From contig PMYB01000186.1 in the NCBI GenBank assembly GCA_003170915.1, positions 1 to 61,582 of the forward strand: a stretch of 61,582 nt of DNA, read 5' to 3'. The notes beneath the pieces were generated by a model that was given only the letters and a program-made list of their open reading frames with translations, did no database searches and was not told the origin of the DNA. Shown here one piece after another: positions 25,990 through 33,725 of this stretch. The stretch's first letter is position 1. Every line of letters starts with the position of its first letter. The translations under genes and the position numbers were made by a program. This stretch comes from Bryobacterales bacterium (GTDB taxonomy: Bacteria; Acidobacteriota; Terriglobia; Bryobacterales; Bryobacteraceae).

Positions 25990-26019
25990 GCCTGTGGAAA
26001 TTCAAAAGACCCCACTACC
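25985..26019 (-). repeat. Right 35-bp inverted repeat
   Basis: This is the exact reverse complement of 21867-21901 over all 35 bases. On this side the repeat runs towards the L,D-transpeptidase gene. Confidence 0.9.
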
Positions 26020-26156
26020 CAACGCTTCCGTAGGCTGTCATGTGCAAGTCCTGCGGTCCGGAAGGCAAGAAATGCAGCAAGGTCGGACGTGTTGCCTCTG
26101 AAAATCACTCCTTTGGAATTGTTGCCGAACGGCCCGCAAAGTGCCCACTCTTCGCT

Positions 26157-27161
26157 ATGCGCCCGACTTATGTACTACCGGTGACTGCCGCGATTCTGGC
26201 GATGGTCGGCGCGGGTGCAGCCGGACCGGCGAAAAGGCCCGCTGATGCGCCGGCCGCCCGGAGTCTTGCCGCCAACGAAATTGAGGACTCGACGAAGACC
26301 GGCGCGGTGGGGCCGGGAGCGACGGGGCCAAGGGTGGTGCGGGCACAGATTCTTCTGGACCGTGCCAGGTTCTCGCCGGGTGAAATTGACGGCGTCTACG
26401 GCGACGATTTCGGGATTGCGGTCAAGGGATATGAGGAAAACCACGGTCTGAAGCCGACCGGCACAATCGATGCCGAGATGTGGCGCCTGCTCGATAGCGA
26501 CGCCGGCCCTCTTTTGTTGACCTACACGATTACCCAAGCGGATGAGAAAGGCCCGTTCCTGCCACTACCGGCCGACGTGCAGGAAAAGGCGAAGATGAAG
26601 TGGCTTGGCTTCGAAACGCCAGAAGAGGAACTGGGAGAGAGGTTCCACAGCTCGCCGAAGCTGCTGGCCGAGTTGAATCCCGGCAAGAAACTGGACACGG
26701 CGGGGGAGCGAATCACCGTGCCAAATGTGCGGCGCGCCGCCGGTCGCCTGGCGTTACGCGTGGTGGTGTCGAAGTCGAAACGCACGGTAATCGCCTACGG
26801 CGCCGGCGAAAAGCAACTGGCGCAGTATCCGGCCACGATTGGCGACACGCACGATCCGCTGCCGATTGGTCATTGGACCATCACGGGCGTAGTGCACTAT
26901 CCGTGGTTCAACTACGACCCGGAGCACTTCTGGAACGCCAACCCGAAACAAACGCAAGCAGTACTCCCGCCGGGTCCGAACAGTCCCGCCGGCGCAGCGT
27001 GGATCGGCCTCTCGAAAGAACATTATGGAATCCATGGGACGCCCGACCCGGGGCATATCCGGCACGGCGAATCGGCCGGGTGCATCCGCATGACCAACTG
27101 GGATGTGGATAACCTGTCGCACATGGTTCGACGGGGCACACCGGTAGTCCTGGAGGAATAG
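26157..27161 (+). CDS. L,D-transpeptidase (YkuD) with N-terminal peptidoglycan-binding domain
   Basis: From the ATG at 26157 (334 aa) the protein opens with a signal peptide (YVLPVTAAILAMVGAGAAG). A peptidoglycan-binding domain is near residues 55-115 (VRAQILLDRARFSPGEIDGV, EENHGLKPTGTID). A LysM-like stretch near 160-190 (SSPKLLAELNPGKKLDTAGE) leads to a YkuD catalytic domain from about 200. The catalytic region has GIHGTPDPGHI and the Cys motif SAGCIRM near residue 310, with the His and Cys in place. It would form 3-3 cross-links or attach proteins in the periplasm. Earlier in-frame codons from 26040 would remove the signal peptide from the N-terminus. It is followed 2 bp later by an M23 peptidase gene. 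Confidence 0.88.
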   Translation: MRPTYVLPVTAAILAMVGAGAAGPAKRPADAPAARSLAANEIEDSTKTGAVGPGATGPRVVRAQILLDRARFSPGEIDGVYGDDFGIAVKGYEENHGLKPTGTIDAEMWRLLDSDAGPLLLTYTITQADEKGPFLPLPADVQEKAKMKWLGFETPEEELGERFHSSPKLLAELNPGKKLDTAGERITVPNVRRAAGRLALRVVVSKSKRTVIAYGAGEKQLAQYPATIGDTHDPLPIGHWTITGVVHYPWFNYDPEHFWNANPKQTQAVLPPGPNSPAGAAWIGLSKEHYGIHGTPDPGHIRHGESAGCIRMTNWDVDNLSHMVRRGTPVVLEE

Positions 27162-27163
27162 CT

Positions 27164-27673
27164 TTGAGGCCCTGCGTTTCGATTGTCGGGCTTTTCTCGG
27201 TGTTTCTGGCTGTTGGCGCGACCTCTTCCATTCTTGAGATGACTCCTCCCATCCGCGGACTCGCGCTCGCGAATCTGCGGGATATGTTCGAAGAAGTTCA
27301 CAACGGACATCCGCATGAGGCGATCGACATTCTGGAGCCACGCGGGACACCCGTGCGTGCGGTGGTATCCGGAACCGTCCGCAAACTGTTCTTCAGCAAA
27401 CCGGGCGGCAACACCATATACCAGTTCGACGAAATGGAAGTGTATTGCTACTACTACGCCCACTTGGACGGGTACGTGAAAGGATTGCGTGAGGGAATGC
27501 GGGTCGAGCGTGGCAACGTTATCGGTTTTGTGGGATCGACCGGAAATGCGGACCCGCGCACGCCGCACCTGCATTTTGCGATCTTCGAGTTGGAGCGGGA
27601 AAAACTGTGGTGGAAGGGGAAGGCCGTTGACCCATATCCTGGCCTGGTAGCCGCGGTGAAGCGAGCAAAATAG
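27164..27673 (+). CDS. M23 (LytM-like) metallopeptidase
   Basis: A 169-aa secreted protein beginning at a TTG. It has a signal peptide (SIVGLFSVFLAVGA) and a single LytM domain. The zinc ligands are in GHPHEAIDI (H-x3-D near residues 49-53) and in TPHLHFAIF near residue 128, with YYAHLDGYV as the second conserved strand. All M23 ligands are present, so it is probably an active peptidoglycan endopeptidase. It makes a likely two-gene operon with the L,D-transpeptidase. Confidence 0.85.
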   Translation: MRPCVSIVGLFSVFLAVGATSSILEMTPPIRGLALANLRDMFEEVHNGHPHEAIDILEPRGTPVRAVVSGTVRKLFFSKPGGNTIYQFDEMEVYCYYYAHLDGYVKGLREGMRVERGNVIGFVGSTGNADPRTPHLHFAIFELEREKLWWKGKAVDPYPGLVAAVKRAK

Positions 27674-27696
27674 CGGACGATCTTCTCCGGATTCTT

Positions 27697-29100
27697 TCAA
27701 CGTCCCCGGCCGAACAACACAATCCTTACCGTCTTCAGCAGGATGGCAGCATCGCAACGGAAGGATTTGTGCTTGGCGTAATAGAAGTCGTACTGCAGTT
27801 TCTCGTAGGAATCCTCGACCGATGCTCCATATCGATACATCACCTGAGCCCATCCCGTAATACCCGGTTTCAAGTAATGACGGAGATTGTAAAACGGGAT
27901 CACCTGCGCCAGCCGATCGACAAAGCAGGGCCGCTCCGGCCGGGGGCCCACCATGCTCATATCCCCTCTCAACACATTGAACGCTTGCGGTATTTCATCG
28001 AGCCGGAAGAGACGCAGCAACCGGCCGACTCTCGTCACCCTTTCGTCACCCTCCGCAGCCCACGCCGACCCGGCCTCGAGCTCCGCATCGTCTCGCATGG
28101 AGCGAAACTTGTAGATCACGAAAGTCTTTCCATGCAAGCCCACGCGGACCTGCCGGAAGAGCACAGGCCCAGCCGAATCGAACTTGATCGCGATGGCGAT
28201 CAGCACGAGCAGCGGGGCGGCCAACAGAATCAGCAGCAGTGACAACGTCACGTCGAAGCACCGCTCGAGACACATGCGGGCTCGGGAACGGTTGAATCCA
28301 TTGGTATAGACGAACCACTGGGGATTCAAGGCTTCAACCCAGATCTTCCCGCTCAACTCTTCATAAAAATCGACCGCGTCGTTGACTCGTAAGCCGCGAA
28401 GCCGGGAATCCAGCAGCGCGGCCGCCAATCTCTCCCGGCTCTGCGCGCCCAGCTCGGCTATGACGACTCGCGAAATCCGGTCTCTTGCCACCAACTCGTT
28501 GAGTTCGGCGAGATCGACCGCCGATCCCCGCTCCGCCCGACTCTCGAAAGGACTCAGCATCTGCGGATTCCGCTTCGAGTGTCCCATGCCGCGGCCCAGC
28601 GCGCGATGTAGCTTCGCCGGCAGATCTCCCGTGCCGACAATCAGGATTTCTTCCACAAACTTCCCGCGAGTGACCAGACTCCGCAAAAGCGGCCGCAAGA
28701 TCACCGGCAGAAGGGCAATCAGCAGCCCAGCGGCGAGCGCGATGTCGACTCGCGGGAGCAAGCCCGGAAGTACGTGAAACAGCAGCGCGGATGCCAGAAA
28801 CCCCAAAACGACAGACTCTAAGAGGTCGATCCAGAACTGCGATGACTTGGAACCGACAATGGATTTGTCGAGATTATTAATATGGAAAAACAGCGCGCAA
28901 AAGGCGATCGGGACGAGTGTCCCAAAACTGTACCCGCCCCAGGCGGTTGCGAGCAAAGGGACAGCCAGCAGCGTCAGTTCCGCGGCGACAAACGCCCCGC
29001 GAGGGCGCGCGAGACGGTGCGGCAATACCTTCAGTTGGGCCTTCGAAGGCGATGCGGTAATGCCAGCCCACGGGGTGTTGCCGATAGTAGCGGTAGCCAT
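27697..29100 (-). CDS. EpsB-like undecaprenyl-phosphate sugar phosphotransferase
   Basis: A 467-aa polyprenyl glycosylphosphotransferase. The N-terminal half has four to five membrane helices (about 30-150) and a Rossmann-like region (ILIVGTGDLPAKLHRALG near 180). A fifth helix at about 285-308 leads to the catalytic domain: GPVLFRQVRVGLHGKTFVIY, YKFRSM, RLFRLDEIPQAFNVLRGDMS, VGPRPERP and LKPGITGWAQV. These are the sugar-transferase signatures, and the whole form resembles the exosortase-associated EpsB group. It would load the first sugar phosphate onto undecaprenyl phosphate. It is divergent from the export genes across a 526-bp intergenic region, so both can be controlled from there. Confidence 0.9.
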   Translation of the reverse strand: MATATIGNTPWAGITASPSKAQLKVLPHRLARPRGAFVAAELTLLAVPLLATAWGGYSFGTLVPIAFCALFFHINNLDKSIVGSKSSQFWIDLLESVVLGFLASALLFHVLPGLLPRVDIALAAGLLIALLPVILRPLLRSLVTRGKFVEEILIVGTGDLPAKLHRALGRGMGHSKRNPQMLSPFESRAERGSAVDLAELNELVARDRISRVVIAELGAQSRERLAAALLDSRLRGLRVNDAVDFYEELSGKIWVEALNPQWFVYTNGFNRSRARMCLERCFDVTLSLLLILLAAPLLVLIAIAIKFDSAGPVLFRQVRVGLHGKTFVIYKFRSMRDDAELEAGSAWAAEGDERVTRVGRLLRLFRLDEIPQAFNVLRGDMSMVGPRPERPCFVDRLAQVIPFYNLRHYLKPGITGWAQVMYRYGASVEDSYEKLQYDFYYAKHKSFRCDAAILLKTVRIVLFGRGR

Positions 29101-29292
29101 AAATGTAACCGGTATCCGGTATTCAAAACCCTCTCAAACCTACGCCGAAAACTCTTGGTGGCGTCGAGGCACCCGACGGCGCGTTCTAGCTGTCCGTCGC
29201 GGGCGCGGCTTGCGCACACCGTAGCCAGCCGATCCACTCTATCTCAAGCGGTTTCGGCTCATGACCCAAAGTAACAGGCACTCTGCTCGTTG

Positions 29293-29310
29293 TCTGGTCA
29301 TAAGTGACCA
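29293..29310 (+). repeat. Palindromic site TGGTCA-N4-TGACCA, copy 1
   Basis: TGGTCA at 29295-29300 and TGACCA at 29305-29310 form a perfect 6-bp dyad with a TAAG spacer. With two flanking bases it matches the reverse complement of copy 2 at 17 of 18 positions. The 16-bp dyad size fits Crp/Fnr-type operators as well as other homodimeric regulators. Confidence 0.65.
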
Positions 29311-29524
29311 CTAACCCCGCCGCGAAGAAAACTACCCGCAGGAAATCGGGATCCGCTAAACACCGTACACCAAGGATATGCGGTCGAACGCGGCAGCGGC
29401 CAGCGGTGGTCTCCGTAAGCCGCTCAGGCGCCGCCATTTGCCATAAGCGCACCTCGTGCCGGCGTTTTCGTCTCGGGCTGGCCACGCCCAAGGGACTCCG
29501 GCCGCCCCAAAACACCGAAATCCA

Positions 29525-29542
29525 TGGTCACTTTTGACCAGA
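29525..29542 (-). repeat. Palindromic site TGGTCA-N4-TGACCA, copy 2
   Basis: TGGTCA at 29525-29530 and TGACCA at 29535-29540 with a CTTT spacer. Taken on the minus strand with its flank (TCTGGTCAAAAGTGACCA) it differs from copy 1 at one base. It could be an operator for the export operon, or the two copies could be ends of a 250-bp miniature element. Confidence 0.65.
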
Positions 29543-29626
29543 CCAGGAGGGGGCTTTCTTGCTACCTTAGCTTGGGTGTTCATCTAGCTGAACGAAAACC
29601 GAAGCTCCAGGACCACCGAGGTTGAG

Positions 29627-30226
29627 ATGAGAGAAAGAATAGAGTGGAAAACAGCCGCATCCCTGGCAATACTCCTGATGACCAGCGCGGCGCTGGTCCT
29701 GGCAGCCGACGATGTTAAGCGGCCCGCCAGCACGACTTCCGGCGAGGCCGAATACCGCCTCGGTCCCGAAGACGTAATTGAAGTATTCGTGTGGAAAGAG
29801 CCCGATTTATCGACTACGGTGGTAGTACGTCCGGACGGCAGGATTTCACTCCCGCTGGCAAACGAACTCGAGGCCAGCGGCAAGACGGCGGTCGAGCTTC
29901 AGCAGGAGATCACAGCCAGATTGAGCAAGTATGCCATCCAGCCGGTGGTGAACGTGATGGTCAAGCAGGTCAACAGCCTCAAAATATCGGTCTTGGGTGA
30001 AGTCCGCAGGCCCGACGTGTACAGAATCAAGAATCGGGTGACCGTGCTCGACGCCCTTGCGATGGCCGGAGGCTTCACCGACCTCGCCCGGCCGAACAAG
30101 GTGATTGTACTAAGAAATACACCGGGCGGCCCGCAACGAATCAAGGTCAACATCAAACAACTGGTCGATGACAATACCGGGGCGCCGTTCTATCTTCAGA
30201 CGCTGGATACGGTTTACGTGGAGTAA
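29627..30226 (+). CDS. Wza/BexD-like polysaccharide export protein
   Basis: A 199-aa periplasmic/outer-membrane protein. Signal peptide residues 10-28 (ASLAILLMTSAALVLAA), with no lipobox cysteine. The Poly_export domain follows at about 40-120 (YRLGPEDVIEVFVWKEPDLS, VRPDGRISLPL) and one SLBB domain at about 122-185 (ISVLGEVRRPDVYRI, LDALAMAGGF). It is shorter than enteric Wza because it lacks the C-terminal amphipathic helix. The separate barrel encoded 2 bp downstream may supply the outer-membrane pore. It begins the large + strand EPS operon. Confidence 0.9.
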   Translation: MRERIEWKTAASLAILLMTSAALVLAADDVKRPASTTSGEAEYRLGPEDVIEVFVWKEPDLSTTVVVRPDGRISLPLANELEASGKTAVELQQEITARLSKYAIQPVVNVMVKQVNSLKISVLGEVRRPDVYRIKNRVTVLDALAMAGGFTDLARPNKVIVLRNTPGGPQRIKVNIKQLVDDNTGAPFYLQTLDTVYVE

Positions 30227-30228
30227 GC

Positions 30229-31515
30229 ATGAGACGCGGGCTATTACTTTTGCTAGGCATCGTCCCGGCTCTGTTTGTGGAGGTTGCGGGACGGGCGCAA
30301 GAACGGCCCAATGGCTTTTATCTTACCTCGCCCTTAAGCCTGAGTTCCGGCTACGACGACAACTTCCTGGTCGGCTCGCGGCTGCTAGATGGCAGTGTCT
30401 CTCTTTTGACCTCGCCGACTTTCTCATGGATCACAAACACTCATCGAACCATGGTTTCCGTGGATTACCAGGCGGAGTTTGAAATGTTCTCTAAGGACGA
30501 GAACCTGGATGCCTGGAACCATGCGGCGAATCTGCATGTCCACCATCAAATCACTGCCAGGCTGAGTCTGGACGCGGCCGATTCCTTTCTCTCCACGATG
30601 GACCCGACGCGCCGGCTGGTCAACAGTCTTCTCCTGTTGCCTCGAGGCCGCTATCAGGAAAACGGCTTCTATGCCCGATTGGGCTACCGCCTGGACCACC
30701 GCACCGTATTGAGCGTTCGTTTCGACAACGCGGTCACAACCATGGCTCTGCCCGCGGAGTTGGCAGGCCGGTTGGACCGGGTTGGTTTCGCGGGGACGGT
30801 GACGGTGGACCGCACAATCACCCGTCACCATGCGCTATCGGGAAGCTATGCATATCTGTATGTGCATCCGCTCCAGGTGGGACCGTCGGCCATCGATAGC
30901 GGTGTGCACAATGTCAACTTAGGTTACATCTACACGGTCAATCCCGGCTTAACGGTCCGGGCGTCCGGGGGCGTCACGCGGGCCCTTCAATCGTCGTTCA
31001 CCGGCGCGGCCGCGGTGGATAAGAAAGTGGGCGGCGTTTGGCTGTCGGCAGGGTACCAGCGCTACCTGGCGTTTTTCGGAGGTCTGGGGCCTGTCGGCGC
31101 TCCGGTCGGGCCCATTCCCTTCGCCGCCGGTCTGGCGCCCAACTCCGTTTACCAGGTGGCGTCGTTGCGGGCTTGGGGACAGGTGACGAATCGTTTCGGC
31201 CTGGAAGGCAACGTCCAGAGAGCCCTCAACGGAGTTACGCCCGACAACCGGGGTATCAAGAGCGTAATTCTTCAGCTTCGTCTGGACTACAAGCTTAGCG
31301 ACCGGCTGACCTTGTTCACGCGGACGGAATTCTATGGCCAGAACGTAAGCGAGTTCTCGACGTTTCCGTTATCGCGGAGGCGCTACTTCGGCGGTCTGGA
31401 AATCGCTTTGTCGCGTCCGCCCATACCGGCCGAGGACCCTCATCGGCACAAGCCGCTTCCCGCGGGTTCGTCCCAGTCTCAGCAAGTCGAGGCCCCAGCT
31501 CCGGAGGAACGATAG
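30229..31515 (+). CDS. Outer-membrane beta-barrel protein of the EPS export operon
   Basis: A 428-aa protein with a signal peptide (LLLLLGIVPALFVEVAGRAQ). Alternating amphipathic strands run over the rest, many ending in aromatic residues (SLSSGYDDNFLVG, HRTMVSVDYQAEFEMF, RYQENGFYARLGYRLDHRTV, NRFGLEGNVQRAL, RRYFGGLEIALS). This is the pattern of large EPS-associated porin-like barrels found beside Wza-like proteins in exosortase-type loci. The C-terminus is a Pro/Gln-rich tail rather than a terminal aromatic strand. It follows the export gene by 2 bp and precedes the kinase by 3 bp. Confidence 0.8.
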   Translation: MRRGLLLLLGIVPALFVEVAGRAQERPNGFYLTSPLSLSSGYDDNFLVGSRLLDGSVSLLTSPTFSWITNTHRTMVSVDYQAEFEMFSKDENLDAWNHAANLHVHHQITARLSLDAADSFLSTMDPTRRLVNSLLLLPRGRYQENGFYARLGYRLDHRTVLSVRFDNAVTTMALPAELAGRLDRVGFAGTVTVDRTITRHHALSGSYAYLYVHPLQVGPSAIDSGVHNVNLGYIYTVNPGLTVRASGGVTRALQSSFTGAAAVDKKVGGVWLSAGYQRYLAFFGGLGPVGAPVGPIPFAAGLAPNSVYQVASLRAWGQVTNRFGLEGNVQRALNGVTPDNRGIKSVILQLRLDYKLSDRLTLFTRTEFYGQNVSEFSTFPLSRRRYFGGLEIALSRPPIPAEDPHRHKPLPAGSSQSQQVEAPAPEER

Positions 31516-31518
31516 CCA

Positions 31519-33720
31519 ATGGAAACAGATAAAGGTGGAAAGCGACTTTCCGCATTCACGGTGCTGAAAACGCTGAAGCGCCGCAAGTTCTATTGGCTCG
31601 TTCCCATGGTGCTGATCACGGCTGCCGTGGCCGTTTACACCGGGAGGATGCCGAAGCGATTTCGCGCGCAGGCGCTGGTGGCCTCGGAGGCCGCGGTACC
31701 GGAGCCTTACTTGAGCGGAAGGGTCGACGCAGTGGCCACGGCCAACGTTCAGGAAAACTTACGCGCCATCCGCGAGACGCTTCTCAGCCCTCCGGTGCTC
31801 GAGACCGTGATTCGCGAATTCAAGCTGTACGATGTCGCAGGCAGCCGGGGGGTCGAGCGGGCGATTGACTCCATGAAGTCGCGCATCCAGGTCCAGGTTG
31901 AGAGCCCCGATGCCTTCTATGTCGGTTTCGAGGGCGATCGGCCGCAGCAGGTGATGCAGGTGGCAAACCGCTTGGCGGCGTTGTTCGTCGAGCGAACGTC
32001 GGACCTTCACGGCGAACGCGTGGCGCACGTGGACAGCCTCCTGGACGCAGAGGTGAATCGGTTGCGGACCGAAGTCGGGGAACAGGAAGCGGGGTTGAAG
32101 AACTACAAGCAGAGCGTGGCGCAGGAACTTCCCGATCGCCTCGCGACCAATCTCAAGTGGCTCGAAAACCTGCAGCAGCAATCGCAAACGAAATCCGACG
32201 AGATATCGGAAGCTCAGGCGCGGCGACTGGCCGTGGTCGACGAGATCCTGGCCTTGGAAAACCAGGGGGCGCTCGAGGGGGAGCAGCGGCAAAAGACCCC
32301 CAATGAAACAACCCTCGACGACTTACGGCTCAAGCTGAGACAACTCCAGACCCGGTACACCGCGGCGAATCCGGAGATCCAGCGAACCGAAAAAGAAATT
32401 CGGGACCTGGAGGCGCTCGGAACCCCCCTTGGGACTCGCCGCGAACCGTCGGCTTTCCACATGCGCTATATCGCATTGCAAGCCGAACTCGCATCGATCG
32501 ATCAACGCGTGAAGAGTTACCAACAGGAGCGAAGCGCGCTGACATCCCAGATGGCGAATTATGAAAACAGGGTCAACTCTTCGCCCGGTCTCGAGACGAC
32601 ACTTACCCAACGCATGAGGGATGCGGCGCTTACGCGCGCGCAATACGAGACCATGCTGGCCAAGCAACAGGCGCAAAAACTGGACCAGCGGGTGGAGAAA
32701 AGCGACAAGCACGCTGCGTTCAAGGTCATCGAGCCGGCCGAACTGCCTTCGGCCCCTTACAGCCCGCAGCGTCAGCGGCTCATCCTCATGGGTTTCCTGG
32801 CAAGTCTGGGGCTTGGGTTGGCCGCCGTCCTCCTCGTAGAACAGATGGATACGTCGTTCGAGACGACCGAAGACGTCCAAGGGTTTACGAACCTTCCGGT
32901 GCTGTCGGCGATTCCCACCATTGGCAACAGCCCGCCCAGGATGCGCGCGGCCAGGAATGGGCACCACGGCCCGATCCGGCTCGAAGCCTTGAAACTCAGC
33001 GACGATGGGATCGCCCCGGAGGCGCGACGGCATTTTCAAGAGCACCGGCTCACCGTTCTAGGCGACCCCCAATCCATTGCCTCGCAACAGTACGGCATTC
33101 TGACGCTGAAGGTACAGCGGTGGATGGAACAAACCGGAGGCCGTGTGCTGCTGGTCACCAGTGCCGCGGGAGGCGAAGGAAAATCCCTGACGGCATTGAA
33201 TCTCGCGATCGCGCTTTCCCCGTCGGTGGAAGGCCGCGTTCTGCTGGTGGATTGCGACCTGAGGCGTCCCCAGGTGCATGAGCGCCTGGGACTCAAGGAC
33301 GCGCAAGGTTTGAGCGATCTGCTGGCCTTGCCCGACCGCGATGTCGATTCCTTCGTCTCGAAGGTCGGAAACCTGTATGTGATGCCGGGCGGCACTCAGT
33401 CGAGCGATTCTGTCGGACCGTTTTCCTCGCGACAAACCGGGAAGCTTCTCGCCCGCTTGAAGGAGGAATACCAGCTTATCGTGCTGGATAGTCCTCCCAT
33501 CGTGCCGGTTGCGGACAGCCATGTTTTGGCCGGCTTAGCCGACGGAGTCATAGTAGTCGTTCGCGCCCGGCAAACCCGCCGCGAACTGTTACAACGCGCC
33601 ATCGAGAGTCTCGGAGTTCCCAACATACTGGGCCTTGTGTTGAACGATGTGGAATACGGAGACACTCGTTACGCTTATGCTTATCGGTACTATCAGCGGC
33701 ACTACACAGGCCGGGGTTAG
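31519..33720 (+). CDS. Wzc-like chain-length determinant / tyrosine autokinase
   Basis: A 733-aa inner-membrane protein. The first membrane helix is near residue 27-45 (YWLVPMVLITAAVAVYTG). A periplasmic Wzz/GNVR region with long coiled coils covers about 50-420. The second helix is near 423-443 (LILMGFLASLGLGLAAVLLV). The cytoplasmic BY-kinase domain has Walker A TSAAGGEGKSLTALNLA near 550, Walker A' LLVDCDLRRP near 578 and Walker B LIVLDSPPIVP near 655. The last 20 residues hold a tyrosine cluster (YGDTRYAYAYRYYQRHY), the expected autophosphorylation sites. It controls polymer length and export together with the Wza-like protein. Kinase and Wzz parts are fused, as in proteobacterial Wzc. 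Confidence 0.93.
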   Translation: METDKGGKRLSAFTVLKTLKRRKFYWLVPMVLITAAVAVYTGRMPKRFRAQALVASEAAVPEPYLSGRVDAVATANVQENLRAIRETLLSPPVLETVIREFKLYDVAGSRGVERAIDSMKSRIQVQVESPDAFYVGFEGDRPQQVMQVANRLAALFVERTSDLHGERVAHVDSLLDAEVNRLRTEVGEQEAGLKNYKQSVAQELPDRLATNLKWLENLQQQSQTKSDEISEAQARRLAVVDEILALENQGALEGEQRQKTPNETTLDDLRLKLRQLQTRYTAANPEIQRTEKEIRDLEALGTPLGTRREPSAFHMRYIALQAELASIDQRVKSYQQERSALTSQMANYENRVNSSPGLETTLTQRMRDAALTRAQYETMLAKQQAQKLDQRVEKSDKHAAFKVIEPAELPSAPYSPQRQRLILMGFLASLGLGLAAVLLVEQMDTSFETTEDVQGFTNLPVLSAIPTIGNSPPRMRAARNGHHGPIRLEALKLSDDGIAPEARRHFQEHRLTVLGDPQSIASQQYGILTLKVQRWMEQTGGRVLLVTSAAGGEGKSLTALNLAIALSPSVEGRVLLVDCDLRRPQVHERLGLKDAQGLSDLLALPDRDVDSFVSKVGNLYVMPGGTQSSDSVGPFSSRQTGKLLARLKEEYQLIVLDSPPIVPVADSHVLAGLADGVIVVVRARQTRRELLQRAIESLGVPNILGLVLNDVEYGDTRYAYAYRYYQRHYTGRG

Positions 33721-33725
33721 CACAG

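Larger units (their letters stand above)
21867..26019. mobile_element. Putative 4.15-kb element bounded by 35-bp inverted repeats
   Basis: Perfect 35-bp inverted repeats stand at 21867-21901 and 25985-26019. Between them lie an Ntn-hydrolase-like gene, an IS1-type transposase gene, two genes for membrane proteins, a zinc-ribbon gene and a small basic-protein gene. Gene content differs from both flanks. No target-site duplication can be claimed, because the outer flanks diverge within a few bases. The IS1-type transposase may be a later insertion rather than the mover of the whole unit. Confidence 0.45.
29101..29626. promoter_or_regulatory. Divergent regulatory region between the EPS initiation and export operons
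   Basis: 526 bp with no gene I trust. A minus-strand open frame at 29186-29515 gives an undistinctive translation. The region holds two copies of an 18-bp palindromic sequence, at 29293-29310 and 29525-29542. The second ends about 85 bp before the Wza-like start. No clear sigma70 pair was found. A GG-N10-GC spacing near 29550 is a poor sigma54 match. Confidence 0.5.

Noticed and set aside
26060-26090. GGTCCGGAAGG followed by GCAGC, reminiscent of the SRP RNA apical loop
   Set aside because: The spacing is wrong (extra bases between the blocks) and the flanks do not form the long paired stem of SRP RNA.
27164-27673. Possible phage-type lysis cassette formed by the L,D-transpeptidase and M23 peptidase
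   Set aside because: Both have ordinary signal peptides and no holin or phage genes are nearby; a cell-wall maintenance pair is simpler.
29544-29562. GG-N10-GC spacing suggesting a sigma54 promoter before the Wza-like gene
   Set aside because: Only the invariant GG and TTGC match; the rest of the -24 element does not fit, and no sigma54 activator gene is nearby.
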